A stretch of 64,000 bases of DNA from an uncultured Arachnia sp. (GTDB lineage Bacteria > Actinomycetota > Actinomycetes > Propionibacteriales > Propionibacteriaceae), in the NCBI GenBank assembly GCA_947499145.1, contig CANMNB010000002.1, forward strand, positions 1 to 64,000. The letters are read 5' to 3'. Shown piece after piece: positions 49,718 through 57,896 of this stretch. The first letter of the stretch is position 1; each line of letters begins with the position of its first letter. Under the pieces are notes generated by a model. The model worked only from the letters and a program-made list of their open reading frames with translations, was not told the DNA's origin and ran no database searches. The position numbers and the translations under genes were made by a program.

Positions 49718-52293
49718 CGTGACAGGCTCTCATGGTTCAGGTGACGCGCGATGGGGTGGCGGGACACGTAGTCGGGGGGCGGCACCGTCGGCGGCAGTCG
49801 GTCGGAGCGCGGGCAGTGCACCAGGTCGTTTGCCGTGCGCAGCACCGGTCCGGCGACGAGCTGCTCAGCCAACTGGGGAGTCGTCGAGGAGACGCGGAAC
49901 GTGGCGCGCTCCCCCGGGAGCAGCGTCACCATAGCCTGGTCGACAGTCGCAGCGGGGTCCGCGTGATCGACCAGCAGAGTGAGGTCCTTCACCAGAGCGC
50001 GCGCCTCGACCGTTACGAGGTAGCCCTCCGGCACCTCACCGGCGGTGGCGGTCCAGCAATGATCTGCCAGTCGAAGTCGGGGATCCTCCACGAAGTACCA
50101 GTACGCACGCTCCCCCGATGCGAGGTCCGCCACCACCAGCTCTCCGGCCGAATCCTCGCTCCTGCTGACGTCATCCCCCAGTGCTGTGAGGAACGAGCCC
50201 CGCGCAGGAACGTTGACCTTGATGACCTCGGATGCGAACTGTTGGCCGTCGAGTCCCCTCCTGCTGACTGTCGCCGTTGTCGCCCAGTCCTCGTCCGTCT
50301 CGTTGTGCAGTGAGAGACACAGGAAGCCCGCGCGCGGCTGGAGCGTGCACAGGCGGTCCTGCAGCGCTCCTCGCAGCGCGAACCAGAGCGGCTTCCTGCG
50401 CCCCAGTCCGTCGACGGCGGACCAGGACACCACCGGCCAGCAATCATTCAACTGCCACACGACCGACCCCGTGTTGAAGGGTGCAAGTGAACGGAAGTGC
50501 TCGATCCCGAACCTGATGGCCCGGGCCTGGTTCAGTTGCGTGGCCCAGTGCCAGTCGACGTAGTCCCGGGGAACGGGCAGGTGGTCCCCCAGCCCACGCT
50601 CCAACTTCAGGTTCCCGAACTCCGCCTTCTGGTGGACGAGCATGTGCCTGCCGAACGGGGAGCGCGGCTCGTCGTGGACGACGCTCTCCAGCGTCGCGAA
50701 GGCTGGCGGGCCCTGGAACCCGAACTCCGACACGAAGCGAGGGCGGTAACGACGGTAGGCGGTGTAGTCCTCGGTGTTCCAGACGTCCCAGATGTGCATG
50801 GAACCGTCGGCGTCCTGGTTCGGATGCAGGTAGGTGTCGAAGGAGTAGGGGCTTCCCTCGCAGTAGGGGACCCCGTCGGCCAGTTCCCGTGTCAGGGCCG
50901 GGAAGAGCCGCGAATAGTAGCCGTCCCCCCAGGAGGCTCCGGAGAGCAGTCCCCGCCACCCCCAGTCCGCCCAACCCCAGATGTTCTCGTTTCCTCCGTT
51001 GAGGAGCGCCAGGGAGGGATGTGCTGACAGCCGCTCGATCGCCTCTGAAGCCTCGGCCTCGAACTCGTCCCACAGCTCCGGCTCCTCCGAGTACGCGGCG
51101 CAAGCGAGAAGGAAGTCCTGCCAGACCAGGAGTCCCATCTCGTCGCACAGGTCGTAGAACTCCTCCGACTCGTAGATGCCACCTCCCCATACCCTCAGCA
51201 GGTTCATGTTGGCGTCGGCTGCATCGCCGAGGGCTGACGCGAGCCTGTCGCGGTCCACTCTCGGCAAGAACGTGTCTGCCGGAATCCAGTTGGCTCCACG
51301 GATGTAGACGGGCACCCCATTGACGACGACATCAAAGCGGTTGCCGTCGAGATCCGGCGACGTGTCGAGGACGACGGAACGGAAACCCAGCCGCCCGCGC
51401 CATTCGTCGACGGTGTGTCCGTCGAGGTCGACCAGTCGGACGGCCGCCTCGTAGAGGGGCTGCTGGCCGTGGCTGCGAGGCCACCAGGGGTCGGCGTCGG
51501 GGACGGACAGCTCCAACCGCGCCACGCCGTCGACGACGGGGACGATGGCACGGGCCCCTGCCACGACCGCTTCCACGTGCAGCGCGGAGTCAACCGAGTC
51601 GATCGCCACGTCGACAGACAGTCGCGCGCCTCGTTCGGTCGACCACGAGGTCCGGCGCAGCAGGCGCGTCATCCTGGGGGCGGAGCGACCCTCGAGCCGC
51701 AGGGGACGCCAGATCCCGGCAGTGACGAGTTCCGGGCCCCAGTCCCAACCGAACGAGTACGCAGGCTTCCTGATGCAGTTGAAGGGATGCAGGTTGGAGT
51801 GCGGCCTGGCTCCCAGGACCGACTCGCGCTCCTCCGCGTAGTCGAGTGCGCTGCGAAACTCGATGCGTAGCCGGTTGACGCCGTCCACCAAGTACTCGTG
51901 GACGGGCAAGCGGTAGGACCGGTGGTGGTTGCGTGTCTCCCCGACCAACTGGTCGTTGAGCCAGATCCGAGCCACGGTATCGAGGCCCTCGGCCACCAAG
52001 TCGTGACGCTCGTGGGACCCGGGGGTCCAGTCGAAGGTGCGCGTGTACTCCCAGTCCGTGCGTCCGATCCAGGCGAGCCGCCCCTCGTTGTCGCCGTCGT
52101 AGGGGTCGGGGATGAGTCCCGCCTGCAGCAGGTCGAGGTGGACGACTCCGGGCACGGTGCCGCTGATGCCGCGGCTCAGGGCCGGGCGGATCTCCTCGGG
52201 CACGGGACCCCGCACGGCGCGGCAAGTCCAGGTGCCCGCCAGATCGAGGGTGGAGCAGGTCGCGGCGGATGCCTCGGGGGCGCTCAAGTGCAC
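49714..52293 (-). CDS. Beta-mannosidase (GH2)
   Basis: 859 residues from GTG 52293, with GGAG 8 nt upstream; the open frame extends to 52566 across the operator and lacI gene and is rejected. Beta-mannosidase features: TVPGVVHLDLLQAGLIPDPYDGDNEGRLAWIGRTDWEY in the sugar-binding domain, acid/base Glu436 (GGNENIWGW) and nucleophile Glu523 (FVSEFGFQG). No signal peptide, so it acts in the cytoplasm and releases mannose from the non-reducing end of imported beta-mannosides. Its promoter (TTTACA, 17 bp, TATCGT on the minus strand) overlaps a LacI palindrome. Confidence 0.93.
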   Translation of the reverse strand: MHLSAPEASAATCSTLDLAGTWTCRAVRGPVPEEIRPALSRGISGTVPGVVHLDLLQAGLIPDPYDGDNEGRLAWIGRTDWEYTRTFDWTPGSHERHDLVAEGLDTVARIWLNDQLVGETRNHHRSYRLPVHEYLVDGVNRLRIEFRSALDYAEERESVLGARPHSNLHPFNCIRKPAYSFGWDWGPELVTAGIWRPLRLEGRSAPRMTRLLRRTSWSTERGARLSVDVAIDSVDSALHVEAVVAGARAIVPVVDGVARLELSVPDADPWWPRSHGQQPLYEAAVRLVDLDGHTVDEWRGRLGFRSVVLDTSPDLDGNRFDVVVNGVPVYIRGANWIPADTFLPRVDRDRLASALGDAADANMNLLRVWGGGIYESEEFYDLCDEMGLLVWQDFLLACAAYSEEPELWDEFEAEASEAIERLSAHPSLALLNGGNENIWGWADWGWRGLLSGASWGDGYYSRLFPALTRELADGVPYCEGSPYSFDTYLHPNQDADGSMHIWDVWNTEDYTAYRRYRPRFVSEFGFQGPPAFATLESVVHDEPRSPFGRHMLVHQKAEFGNLKLERGLGDHLPVPRDYVDWHWATQLNQARAIRFGIEHFRSLAPFNTGSVVWQLNDCWPVVSWSAVDGLGRRKPLWFALRGALQDRLCTLQPRAGFLCLSLHNETDEDWATTATVSRRGLDGQQFASEVIKVNVPARGSFLTALGDDVSRSEDSAGELVVADLASGERAYWYFVEDPRLRLADHCWTATAGEVPEGYLVTVEARALVKDLTLLVDHADPAATVDQAMVTLLPGERATFRVSSTTPQLAEQLVAGPVLRTANDLVHCPRSDRLPPTVPPPDYVSRHPIARHLNHESLSR

Positions 52294-52359
52294 GGAAGGA
52301 CTCCGATGAAAGTAATGGGATGGTTGTGGGCCGGCCAGGCCTGAACGCTCCCGCCACGG

Positions 52360-52396
52360 ACGATAGCGCTTCCTTCGAAGCTTGTAAAGCGCTTTA
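52360..52396 (-). promoter_or_regulatory. Beta-mannosidase promoter and LacI operator
   Basis: On the minus strand TTTACA (52388-52383), 17 bp, TATCGT (52365-52360). The perfect 12-bp palindrome TAAAGCGCTTTA (52385-52396) overlaps the -35 box. The operator also lies upstream of the divergent lacI start at 52433, so the regulator can control both genes. Confidence 0.85.
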
Positions 52397-52432
52397 GGCA
52401 TGCCGATGGTTGCGCCTCGATAGGCTCGGCCC

Positions 52433-53470
52433 ATGAACAACCCCGACCCGACGGCCAGGCGACTCACCATCGCCGAGATCGCCAGCCGCGCCAAGGTCTC
52501 GCCCACGGCGGTCTCCTTCGCCCTGAACGGCCGCCCGGGCATCTCCCCGGAGACCCGCGAGCACATCCTCGAAGTGGTCCGTCAGGCGAACTGGCGACCG
52601 AACTACGCCGCCCAGGCCCTGTCCATGTCGAAGGCAGGCATGATCGGCGTCGTCACCATTCGCCAGCCCGGCCAGCCCCTGTGGTCCGCAAGTTTCGGCG
52701 GCCACTTCCTCGCGGGAGTCCAGGCCGCGCTGGCTGATCAGGGCGTTCTCCTGATCCTGCACACGGTGGCGTCGCTGAAGGAGGAGGCCGCGCTCTACGA
52801 ACGCTGGATGGGCGAGCGACGGGTCGACGGCGTGCTGGTGATCAATCCCCACATGCGGGACCCTCGCTTGAAGGAACTCGAGAGGGTGGGGCTGCCCGCG
52901 GTCATAGTCGGTGACACCCGCGGACTCTCGCCCCTCGGTTGCGTGTGGACCGACGACGAGGCCGCCGCCCGGTTGGCGGTAAGCCACCTCGCCGGGCTGG
53001 GCCACACCCACATCGCGCGCATCGGCGGCAACCTCGACCTCCTCCACTACTCGATTCGCGAACGTGCCTTCATGGGCGCGGCCCGCGACTCGGGCATTCA
53101 GGTGAACGCGGAGACGATCGAGGCGGATCACGACACGGCAGACACCGTCGCAGGGCTCGCAACCCAGGACCACAATCCGCTGACGGCCCTGATCGTGGAG
53201 GACCTCGAGTTCGCGGTGCACCTCACGGGCACGCTGATCGAACGGGGCCTACGCGTACCGGAGGACCTCTCGGTACTCGCCTGGGACGACGGCCCGAGCG
53301 CCACCCTCGTCACACCCAACCTCACCGCCCTGTCGCGCGACATCGCCGCATATGGACAACTCGCCGCCCAGGAACTCCTCGGGCTCATCCACGGAGAGCA
53401 ACCCCGGGAGATCCAAGGAACCAAGACCACCCTGGTGGCCAGGCAGAGCACCGCGAGGGCGAGGGGTTGA
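52433..53470 (+). CDS. LacI-family regulator of the beta-mannoside regulon
   Basis: 345 residues. Helix-turn-helix LTIAEIASRAKVSPTAVSFALNGRPG and hinge YAAQALSMSKAGMIGVV. TAGGCT (52421-52426) is 6 nt before ATG 52433 with no binding site, so the mRNA is probably leaderless. Flanked on both sides by almost identical palindromes (52385 and 53470), it is the natural candidate for the repressor of beta-mannosidase, the ABC importer and the GH5-like gene. The recognition helix is very similar to that of the LacI at 24005, whose operators are also similar. Confidence 0.93.
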   Translation: MNNPDPTARRLTIAEIASRAKVSPTAVSFALNGRPGISPETREHILEVVRQANWRPNYAAQALSMSKAGMIGVVTIRQPGQPLWSASFGGHFLAGVQAALADQGVLLILHTVASLKEEAALYERWMGERRVDGVLVINPHMRDPRLKELERVGLPAVIVGDTRGLSPLGCVWTDDEAAARLAVSHLAGLGHTHIARIGGNLDLLHYSIRERAFMGAARDSGIQVNAETIEADHDTADTVAGLATQDHNPLTALIVEDLEFAVHLTGTLIERGLRVPEDLSVLAWDDGPSATLVTPNLTALSRDIAAYGQLAAQELLGLIHGEQPREIQGTKTTLVARQSTARARG

Positions 53471-53496
53471 CAACTAAAGCCCTTTAGTTGTTCACT
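53467..53496 (+). promoter_or_regulatory. Promoter and LacI operator of the mannoside ABC operon
   Basis: A consensus -35 TTGACA (53467-53472) overlaps the lacI stop codon; an 18-bp spacer leads to TTCACT (53491-53496) as the likely -10. The operator spans 53470-53491: 10-bp arms ACAACTAAAG and CTTTAGTTGT around a central CC, containing the core CTAAAGCCCTTTAG. The repressor would cover the promoter. Confidence 0.85.
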
Positions 53497-53561
53497 GGTG
53501 TCACCGGCCAGGTCTGGGTACATCCCATCCCACTCAACGTCGAGAGATTCGAGGACACATC

Positions 53562-54890
53562 ATGCGTGCATCACTGAGACGCCGCTTGGCTGCAACCACG
53601 GGCGGGCTCATGGCCCTCGCCCTCATCGCCTCCTGCTCACCCGGGGACGATCCTGCCCAAGGGGCCGAGGGCTCCGAGGACGCCACCACCCCGGCCACCA
53701 CCGAGGCCGCCGCCGAGCTCGGGGGCAATCTCGCGCTCGCCACGACCAGCGACATCGGGCCGAAGCTCTTCATCGAGGACTTCGAAGCCGAGACCGGCGT
53801 CACGGTCGACGGCACCTACGCCGAGGCCGGAGCCCTGGGCGAACAGTTGCGCATCCAGATCACCTCCGGCACTGCCCCGGACCTGTTCCGATCTGCCCCG
53901 GGCTACGCCGCCCCGTCGTCAGTGCTCAACCTGGCCGAGGAGGGAGCACTCATGGACCTCTCGGACCAGCCCTGGGCTGCGAACGTGCCCGAGTCGTTCT
54001 CCCGGCTCCAAGAACTGGACGGGAAGACCTACGCCTTCCCCACCTACGGCCAGGCGATCCTGGGCTTCTACAACAAGGCCGTCTTCGAGGAGGCGGGGGT
54101 TGAGCCTCCCACGACCTGGAGCGAGTTCGTCGAGGTCCTCGACCAGCTGAAGGCCGCCGGCAAGGTTCCGTTGGCCCTTGGTCTGGCGGACAACTACGTC
54201 ATCCAGTTCCTGCCCTACGCCCTGTCAGCAACACTCGTCAACGGCCTCGAACCGGACTTCTACGACCGACTGGAGGCGGGCGAGACGACCTTCGCGGAGT
54301 CCGAGGGGTGGCGTGCCACTTTCGAGCAGTTCCTCGGCCTCATCGAGGACGGATACACCACGCCTGAGCCGCTCGGCATGCCCGGGGACCCGGCCATGCA
54401 GTCGGTGGGCAACGGCGAGGCGGCCATCGTGGTCATGCCGTCAGCAGCATCCCCGGTTCTGGCCGGGTTCATGGAAGGCGGCGAGGACCAGATGGGCTCC
54501 TTTGCCATCCCCGCAACGGACAACGCCGACGAAACGCATATCCCCTTCACGCCCGACTTCCTCGTCGTGAATGCGGATGCTGAGAACCCCGAAGCAGCGC
54601 TGGCGTTCCTGGACTACATCTCCGAACCTGACCGCACGGCCGCATGGGCAACCGAGGTCGGGGCTATCCCCGCCCTCACCGACGCCGAGCCGGTGGACAA
54701 TGCGCTGAACCAGACCGTCCAGCCTTTCCTCGACGAGGGGCGCACCACACCCTTCGCGAACCACGCATGGCCAGGTGGCCAGGTGGCAACGGCGCTCATG
54801 GAGGTCGGCCAGCAGGCCGTTGAGGGATCGAAGAGCGTGGACGACCTCCTGCAGGCTCTCGACGAGGCATACCAGGAGAGCATGTCGTGA
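53562..54890 (+). CDS. Sugar-binding lipoprotein of ABC transporter
   Basis: 442 residues from ATG 53562 (GAGGACAC upstream). The signal peptide ends at ALIASC with the lipid-anchored Cys near residue 24, followed by an acidic, Thr/Ala-rich linker. The mature domain is a family 1 solute-binding protein with LFIEDFEAETGVTVDGTYAEAGALGEQLRIQI and FNEG-type contacts replaced by GKTYAFPTYGQAILGFYNKAVFEEAG. It binds a mono- or oligosaccharide, here probably a beta-mannoside. Cotranscribed with two permeases, the next start overlapping its stop. Confidence 0.93.
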   Translation: MRASLRRRLAATTGGLMALALIASCSPGDDPAQGAEGSEDATTPATTEAAAELGGNLALATTSDIGPKLFIEDFEAETGVTVDGTYAEAGALGEQLRIQITSGTAPDLFRSAPGYAAPSSVLNLAEEGALMDLSDQPWAANVPESFSRLQELDGKTYAFPTYGQAILGFYNKAVFEEAGVEPPTTWSEFVEVLDQLKAAGKVPLALGLADNYVIQFLPYALSATLVNGLEPDFYDRLEAGETTFAESEGWRATFEQFLGLIEDGYTTPEPLGMPGDPAMQSVGNGEAAIVVMPSAASPVLAGFMEGGEDQMGSFAIPATDNADETHIPFTPDFLVVNADAENPEAALAFLDYISEPDRTAAWATEVGAIPALTDAEPVDNALNQTVQPFLDEGRTTPFANHAWPGGQVATALMEVGQQAVEGSKSVDDLLQALDEAYQESMS

Positions 54891-55828
54891 GCATCGCTCT
54901 CGCAGAGAGGGGGTCTGCGGTTCCGCAGGCCCCCTCCCCCGTCTCTCGCGGGGGACGGGGGCGCCGCTCCCGCCTCGTGCCGCAGTGGTTCCTGCTGCCG
55001 GCGCTCGTGTTCTACTCCGTCGTCGTCCTGTACCCCTCGCTCGCGGGCGGCTGGTACGCCTTCACCGACTGGACGGGCGGCTCTGGTGCCAACTGGATCG
55101 GACTAGACAACTTCCGAGAATTGCTGGGCGATCGCGCTGCAGTCGCTTCGCTGCGCAACACCCTGCTGATCGCGGTGACGCTCACCGTCGTGCAGTCCGG
55201 CCTGGGATTACTGCTGGCGCTCGCGCTCAACTCCGCCATCCGCGGCCGCAACCTCCTCCGCACCCTGTTCTTCGCTCCGATGATGATGCCCCCCGTCATC
55301 GTCGGCCTACTCTGGCAGTACATCTACACTCCGAACGGCCCGCTGGACACCGCCCTCAGTGCCTTGGGCGCCGGTGGACTGATCCAAAGCTGGTTGGGCA
55401 ACTCACAGCTCGCCCTCTGGTCCATCATCGCCAGCGTCATCTGGCACCACGTCGGCATGTCGATGGTGATCTTCCTGGCCGGCCTCCAGGGCATTCCAGA
55501 GGAACTCTACGAATCGGCCGCGCTCGACGGCGCTGGCGCGCTGAGGCGGTTCTGGTCGGTCACACGCCCCCTCCTGGGCCAAGCGACCACCATTGCGACT
55601 GCGCTGACCATGACGTCTTCCCTGAAGTTGTTCGACCAGGTCTTCGTCATGACGGGGGGCGGACCCGGCGTCTCCACCCAGACGCTCTCGCTCATCATGT
55701 ATCGCGAAGCCTTCGTCTACGGCGAATACGGCTACGGGTCCGCAATCGCCCTCGTCCTGACGATGATCGTCGCCTTCATCGTCTTCCTCCAGATGTCCAT
55801 CACCCAGCGTGGGGAAACAGAAGCATGA
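54887..55828 (+). CDS. Sugar ABC transporter permease (MalF/CUT1 type)
   Basis: 313 residues from GTG 54887, overlapping the binding-protein stop (GTGA). Six transmembrane helices after a basic N-terminus. The EAA loop is EELYESAALDGAGALRRFWSVTRPLLGQA. It pairs with the permease that overlaps its own stop by 4 bp. As in the operon at 20.5-23.8 kb, no ATPase gene is present. Confidence 0.93.
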   Translation: MSIALAERGSAVPQAPSPVSRGGRGRRSRLVPQWFLLPALVFYSVVVLYPSLAGGWYAFTDWTGGSGANWIGLDNFRELLGDRAAVASLRNTLLIAVTLTVVQSGLGLLLALALNSAIRGRNLLRTLFFAPMMMPPVIVGLLWQYIYTPNGPLDTALSALGAGGLIQSWLGNSQLALWSIIASVIWHHVGMSMVIFLAGLQGIPEELYESAALDGAGALRRFWSVTRPLLGQATTIATALTMTSSLKLFDQVFVMTGGGPGVSTQTLSLIMYREAFVYGEYGYGSAIALVLTMIVAFIVFLQMSITQRGETEA

Positions 55829-56715
55829 GCACCTCCACCACCGTTGCGGCACCTCCGACCACAGGACGCCCCAAGAAGCGCCATCGCAGGCGACTCCGCC
55901 ACGGGTACGGCCGCCCCCTGCTCGAACTGGCCATGGTCCCCATCACGGTGACCTACCTCTTTCCGCTCTACATCATGGTGACGATGTCCTTCAAGACGAC
56001 CTCGGAAATCGCCTCGTCCACCGTCGCACCACCGAGTTCGCTGTTCATCGGCAACTACCAGACGGCCTGGGAGTCGGCCGACCTTGGCCGGGCGATGCTG
56101 AACAGCGTGCTGATCACGGCTGTCAGCATCACTGCCGCCGTCCTCATCGGCGCCATGGCCGCCTATGCCATCGTGCGCGGCAACCGCTCCACCAGTACAC
56201 CGAAGCTGATGCTGTTCCTGCTCGGTCTGATGATCCCCGGGCAACTGGGAATGGTTCCGCTCTACATGCTCATGCGGGACGCCGGGCTGCTCCAGACTCA
56301 CGCCTCGCTCATGATCTTCTACGTCGGCAGCCTGATGCCGATGACCGTCTTCCTCTACACCGGATTCCTGAAGACCCAGTCGCCCACGTACGAGGAGGCA
56401 GCGAAGATCGACGGCGCTGGCTGGTGGCGGGCGTTCTTCCACGTCGTCTTCCCCTTGTTGCGGCCCGTAACGGGAACGGTGATCATCGTGAACACCATCA
56501 ATACCTGGAACGACTTCCTCACCCCCCTGCTCTACCTGGCCGGCACCAACAACCGAACCCTCCCGGTGGCGGTGTTCTCGTTCCAGGGAGAATTCGCGAG
56601 TGAGTGGGGCCTCATCTTCGCCGGAATGATGATCGCCGCCCTTCCCATCCTCGTCGTGTACTTCTTCCTCCAGCGCCATGTCATCCAGGGCTTTGCCGGC
56701 GGGCTGAAGGGTTGA
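55825..56715 (+). CDS. Sugar ABC transporter permease (MalG/CUT1 type)
   Basis: 296 residues from ATG 55825, overlapping the first permease (ATGA). Polar start with Lys/Arg/His cluster (GRPKKRHRRRLRHGYGRP), six transmembrane helices, EAA loop EEAAKIDGAGWWRAFFHVVFPLLRP and C-terminal VIQGFAGGLKG typical of MalG proteins. Its stop overlaps the TTG start of the esterase gene. Confidence 0.93.
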   Translation: MSTSTTVAAPPTTGRPKKRHRRRLRHGYGRPLLELAMVPITVTYLFPLYIMVTMSFKTTSEIASSTVAPPSSLFIGNYQTAWESADLGRAMLNSVLITAVSITAAVLIGAMAAYAIVRGNRSTSTPKLMLFLLGLMIPGQLGMVPLYMLMRDAGLLQTHASLMIFYVGSLMPMTVFLYTGFLKTQSPTYEEAAKIDGAGWWRAFFHVVFPLLRPVTGTVIIVNTINTWNDFLTPLLYLAGTNNRTLPVAVFSFQGEFASEWGLIFAGMMIAALPILVVYFFLQRHVIQGFAGGLKG

Positions 56716-57839
56716 GCCGCCAGCCAACCTCGCTGGAAGGTTGGCTGCCACTCGGCACCAACGTCCACCTTCCGGTTCGGGTCGCCGCTCCCTACAACTC
56801 GACGCGGGCCTCCTGCGTGACCACCCGCCTGCGCCACGAGCTGGTCGGGTACCCCGCAGTCCTGCGGCTGTCGTTCGCCAACTGGTACAACGACGGCGGC
56901 CGGGACACCCCAGGACCCAATGCCGTGACGGTGAGCGTCAGCGTCGAGGCTGCGGGCCAGGCACTGCGACACCTGAGCTTCGGGGGTTGCCCCACCGTCA
57001 CCCTCGAACCCGGGGCGACGGCCACGTCGGACGCCATCGAGTTCGGCGGCACCATCACCGCCTGCACCACCACGACGCGCGTCGCGCCCTGTGACGGATC
57101 CCAGATCCCCCTTGGTCCCGAGGTCGACACCAGCGCGGGAGAGTCAGTCCAGCATCTGGGGTGGGAAGGTGCCGAGGACGGGCCCGTGCGTTTTGGGTTC
57201 GGCCCCACCCAGATCCTCGGCATCCCGGCCACCGGCGTGCGACTCGATCCATGTGTCCTCGTCGACGGCGATTCCAACGCCGTGGGCTTCGGCGATCGCC
57301 GCGGAAGCGCCGAACACCTGGGTTGGGCCAGGCGATTGCTCGATGGTCGGGGCCCCGTCGTGAATGTGTCCACCAGCGGTGCGACGGCCCAAGGCGCGCT
57401 CGCGGCCCATGCGGTGGAACGTCGGAACCAGCTGCTGTCGGCGGCCATCCCCGGCATCGCCGCGGTGGCGCTCGGAACCAACGACCTCCAACGGGGCGGC
57501 TCCCTGAAACCCGTCCAGGCCGCTCTGTCGCGGTACTGGCGCCACCTCGCGGGCGAGGGCTGGCGGGTCGTCGCCGTCACAATCCCGCCCGTGACCGACT
57601 CTGACGACGGCTGGGCCTCTCCCCAAGGGCAGACCTGCGCTCCGGGCCATCGGGAGCGGAGAGCCCTGAACGAGTGGTTGCGCAGCCGCCCCGCACCGGT
57701 CGACGCCGTGTGGGACCTCGCCGAGGTGGTCGAGGCCGAACCGCAGATGTGGAGGCCCGGGATGACCCTCGACGGGATCCACCTCAGCCCACTGGGACAC
57801 ACCGCAGTCGCGGCGCACCTCGGTCATCTCCTGCCCTGA
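56712..57839 (+). CDS. SGNH/GDSL-family esterase
   Basis: 375 residues, starting at TTG 56712, which overlaps the permease stop (TTGA); the next in-frame candidates would cut into the conserved beta domain. An N-terminal beta-sandwich (about 1-165) precedes the hydrolase: block I VDGDSNAVGFGD with the nucleophile Ser, block III ALGTNDLQ, block V DGIHLSPLGH with catalytic Asp and His. The architecture is like carbohydrate acetylesterases. No signal peptide is apparent, so it would deacetylate sugars after import. It is the last gene of the ABC operon and converges on the GH5-like gene across a terminator. Confidence 0.82.
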   Translation: MSRQPTSLEGWLPLGTNVHLPVRVAAPYNSTRASCVTTRLRHELVGYPAVLRLSFANWYNDGGRDTPGPNAVTVSVSVEAAGQALRHLSFGGCPTVTLEPGATATSDAIEFGGTITACTTTTRVAPCDGSQIPLGPEVDTSAGESVQHLGWEGAEDGPVRFGFGPTQILGIPATGVRLDPCVLVDGDSNAVGFGDRRGSAEHLGWARRLLDGRGPVVNVSTSGATAQGALAAHAVERRNQLLSAAIPGIAAVALGTNDLQRGGSLKPVQAALSRYWRHLAGEGWRVVAVTIPPVTDSDDGWASPQGQTCAPGHRERRALNEWLRSRPAPVDAVWDLAEVVEAEPQMWRPGMTLDGIHLSPLGHTAVAAHLGHLLP

Positions 57840-57852
57840 CGCACAACTACGA

Positions 57853-57883
57853 AGGGCCGGCTGGGGTGTTCCCGGCCGGCCCT
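57853..57883. terminator. Bidirectional GC hairpin between converging genes
   Basis: AGGGCCGGC (57853-57861) pairs with GCCGGCCCT (57875-57883); the loop contains a further GGG/CCC pair. It lies 14 bp after the esterase stop and 14 bp before the stop of the GH5-like gene, serving both directions. Confidence 0.82.
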
Positions 57884-57896
57884 CCACCACGTGTGC

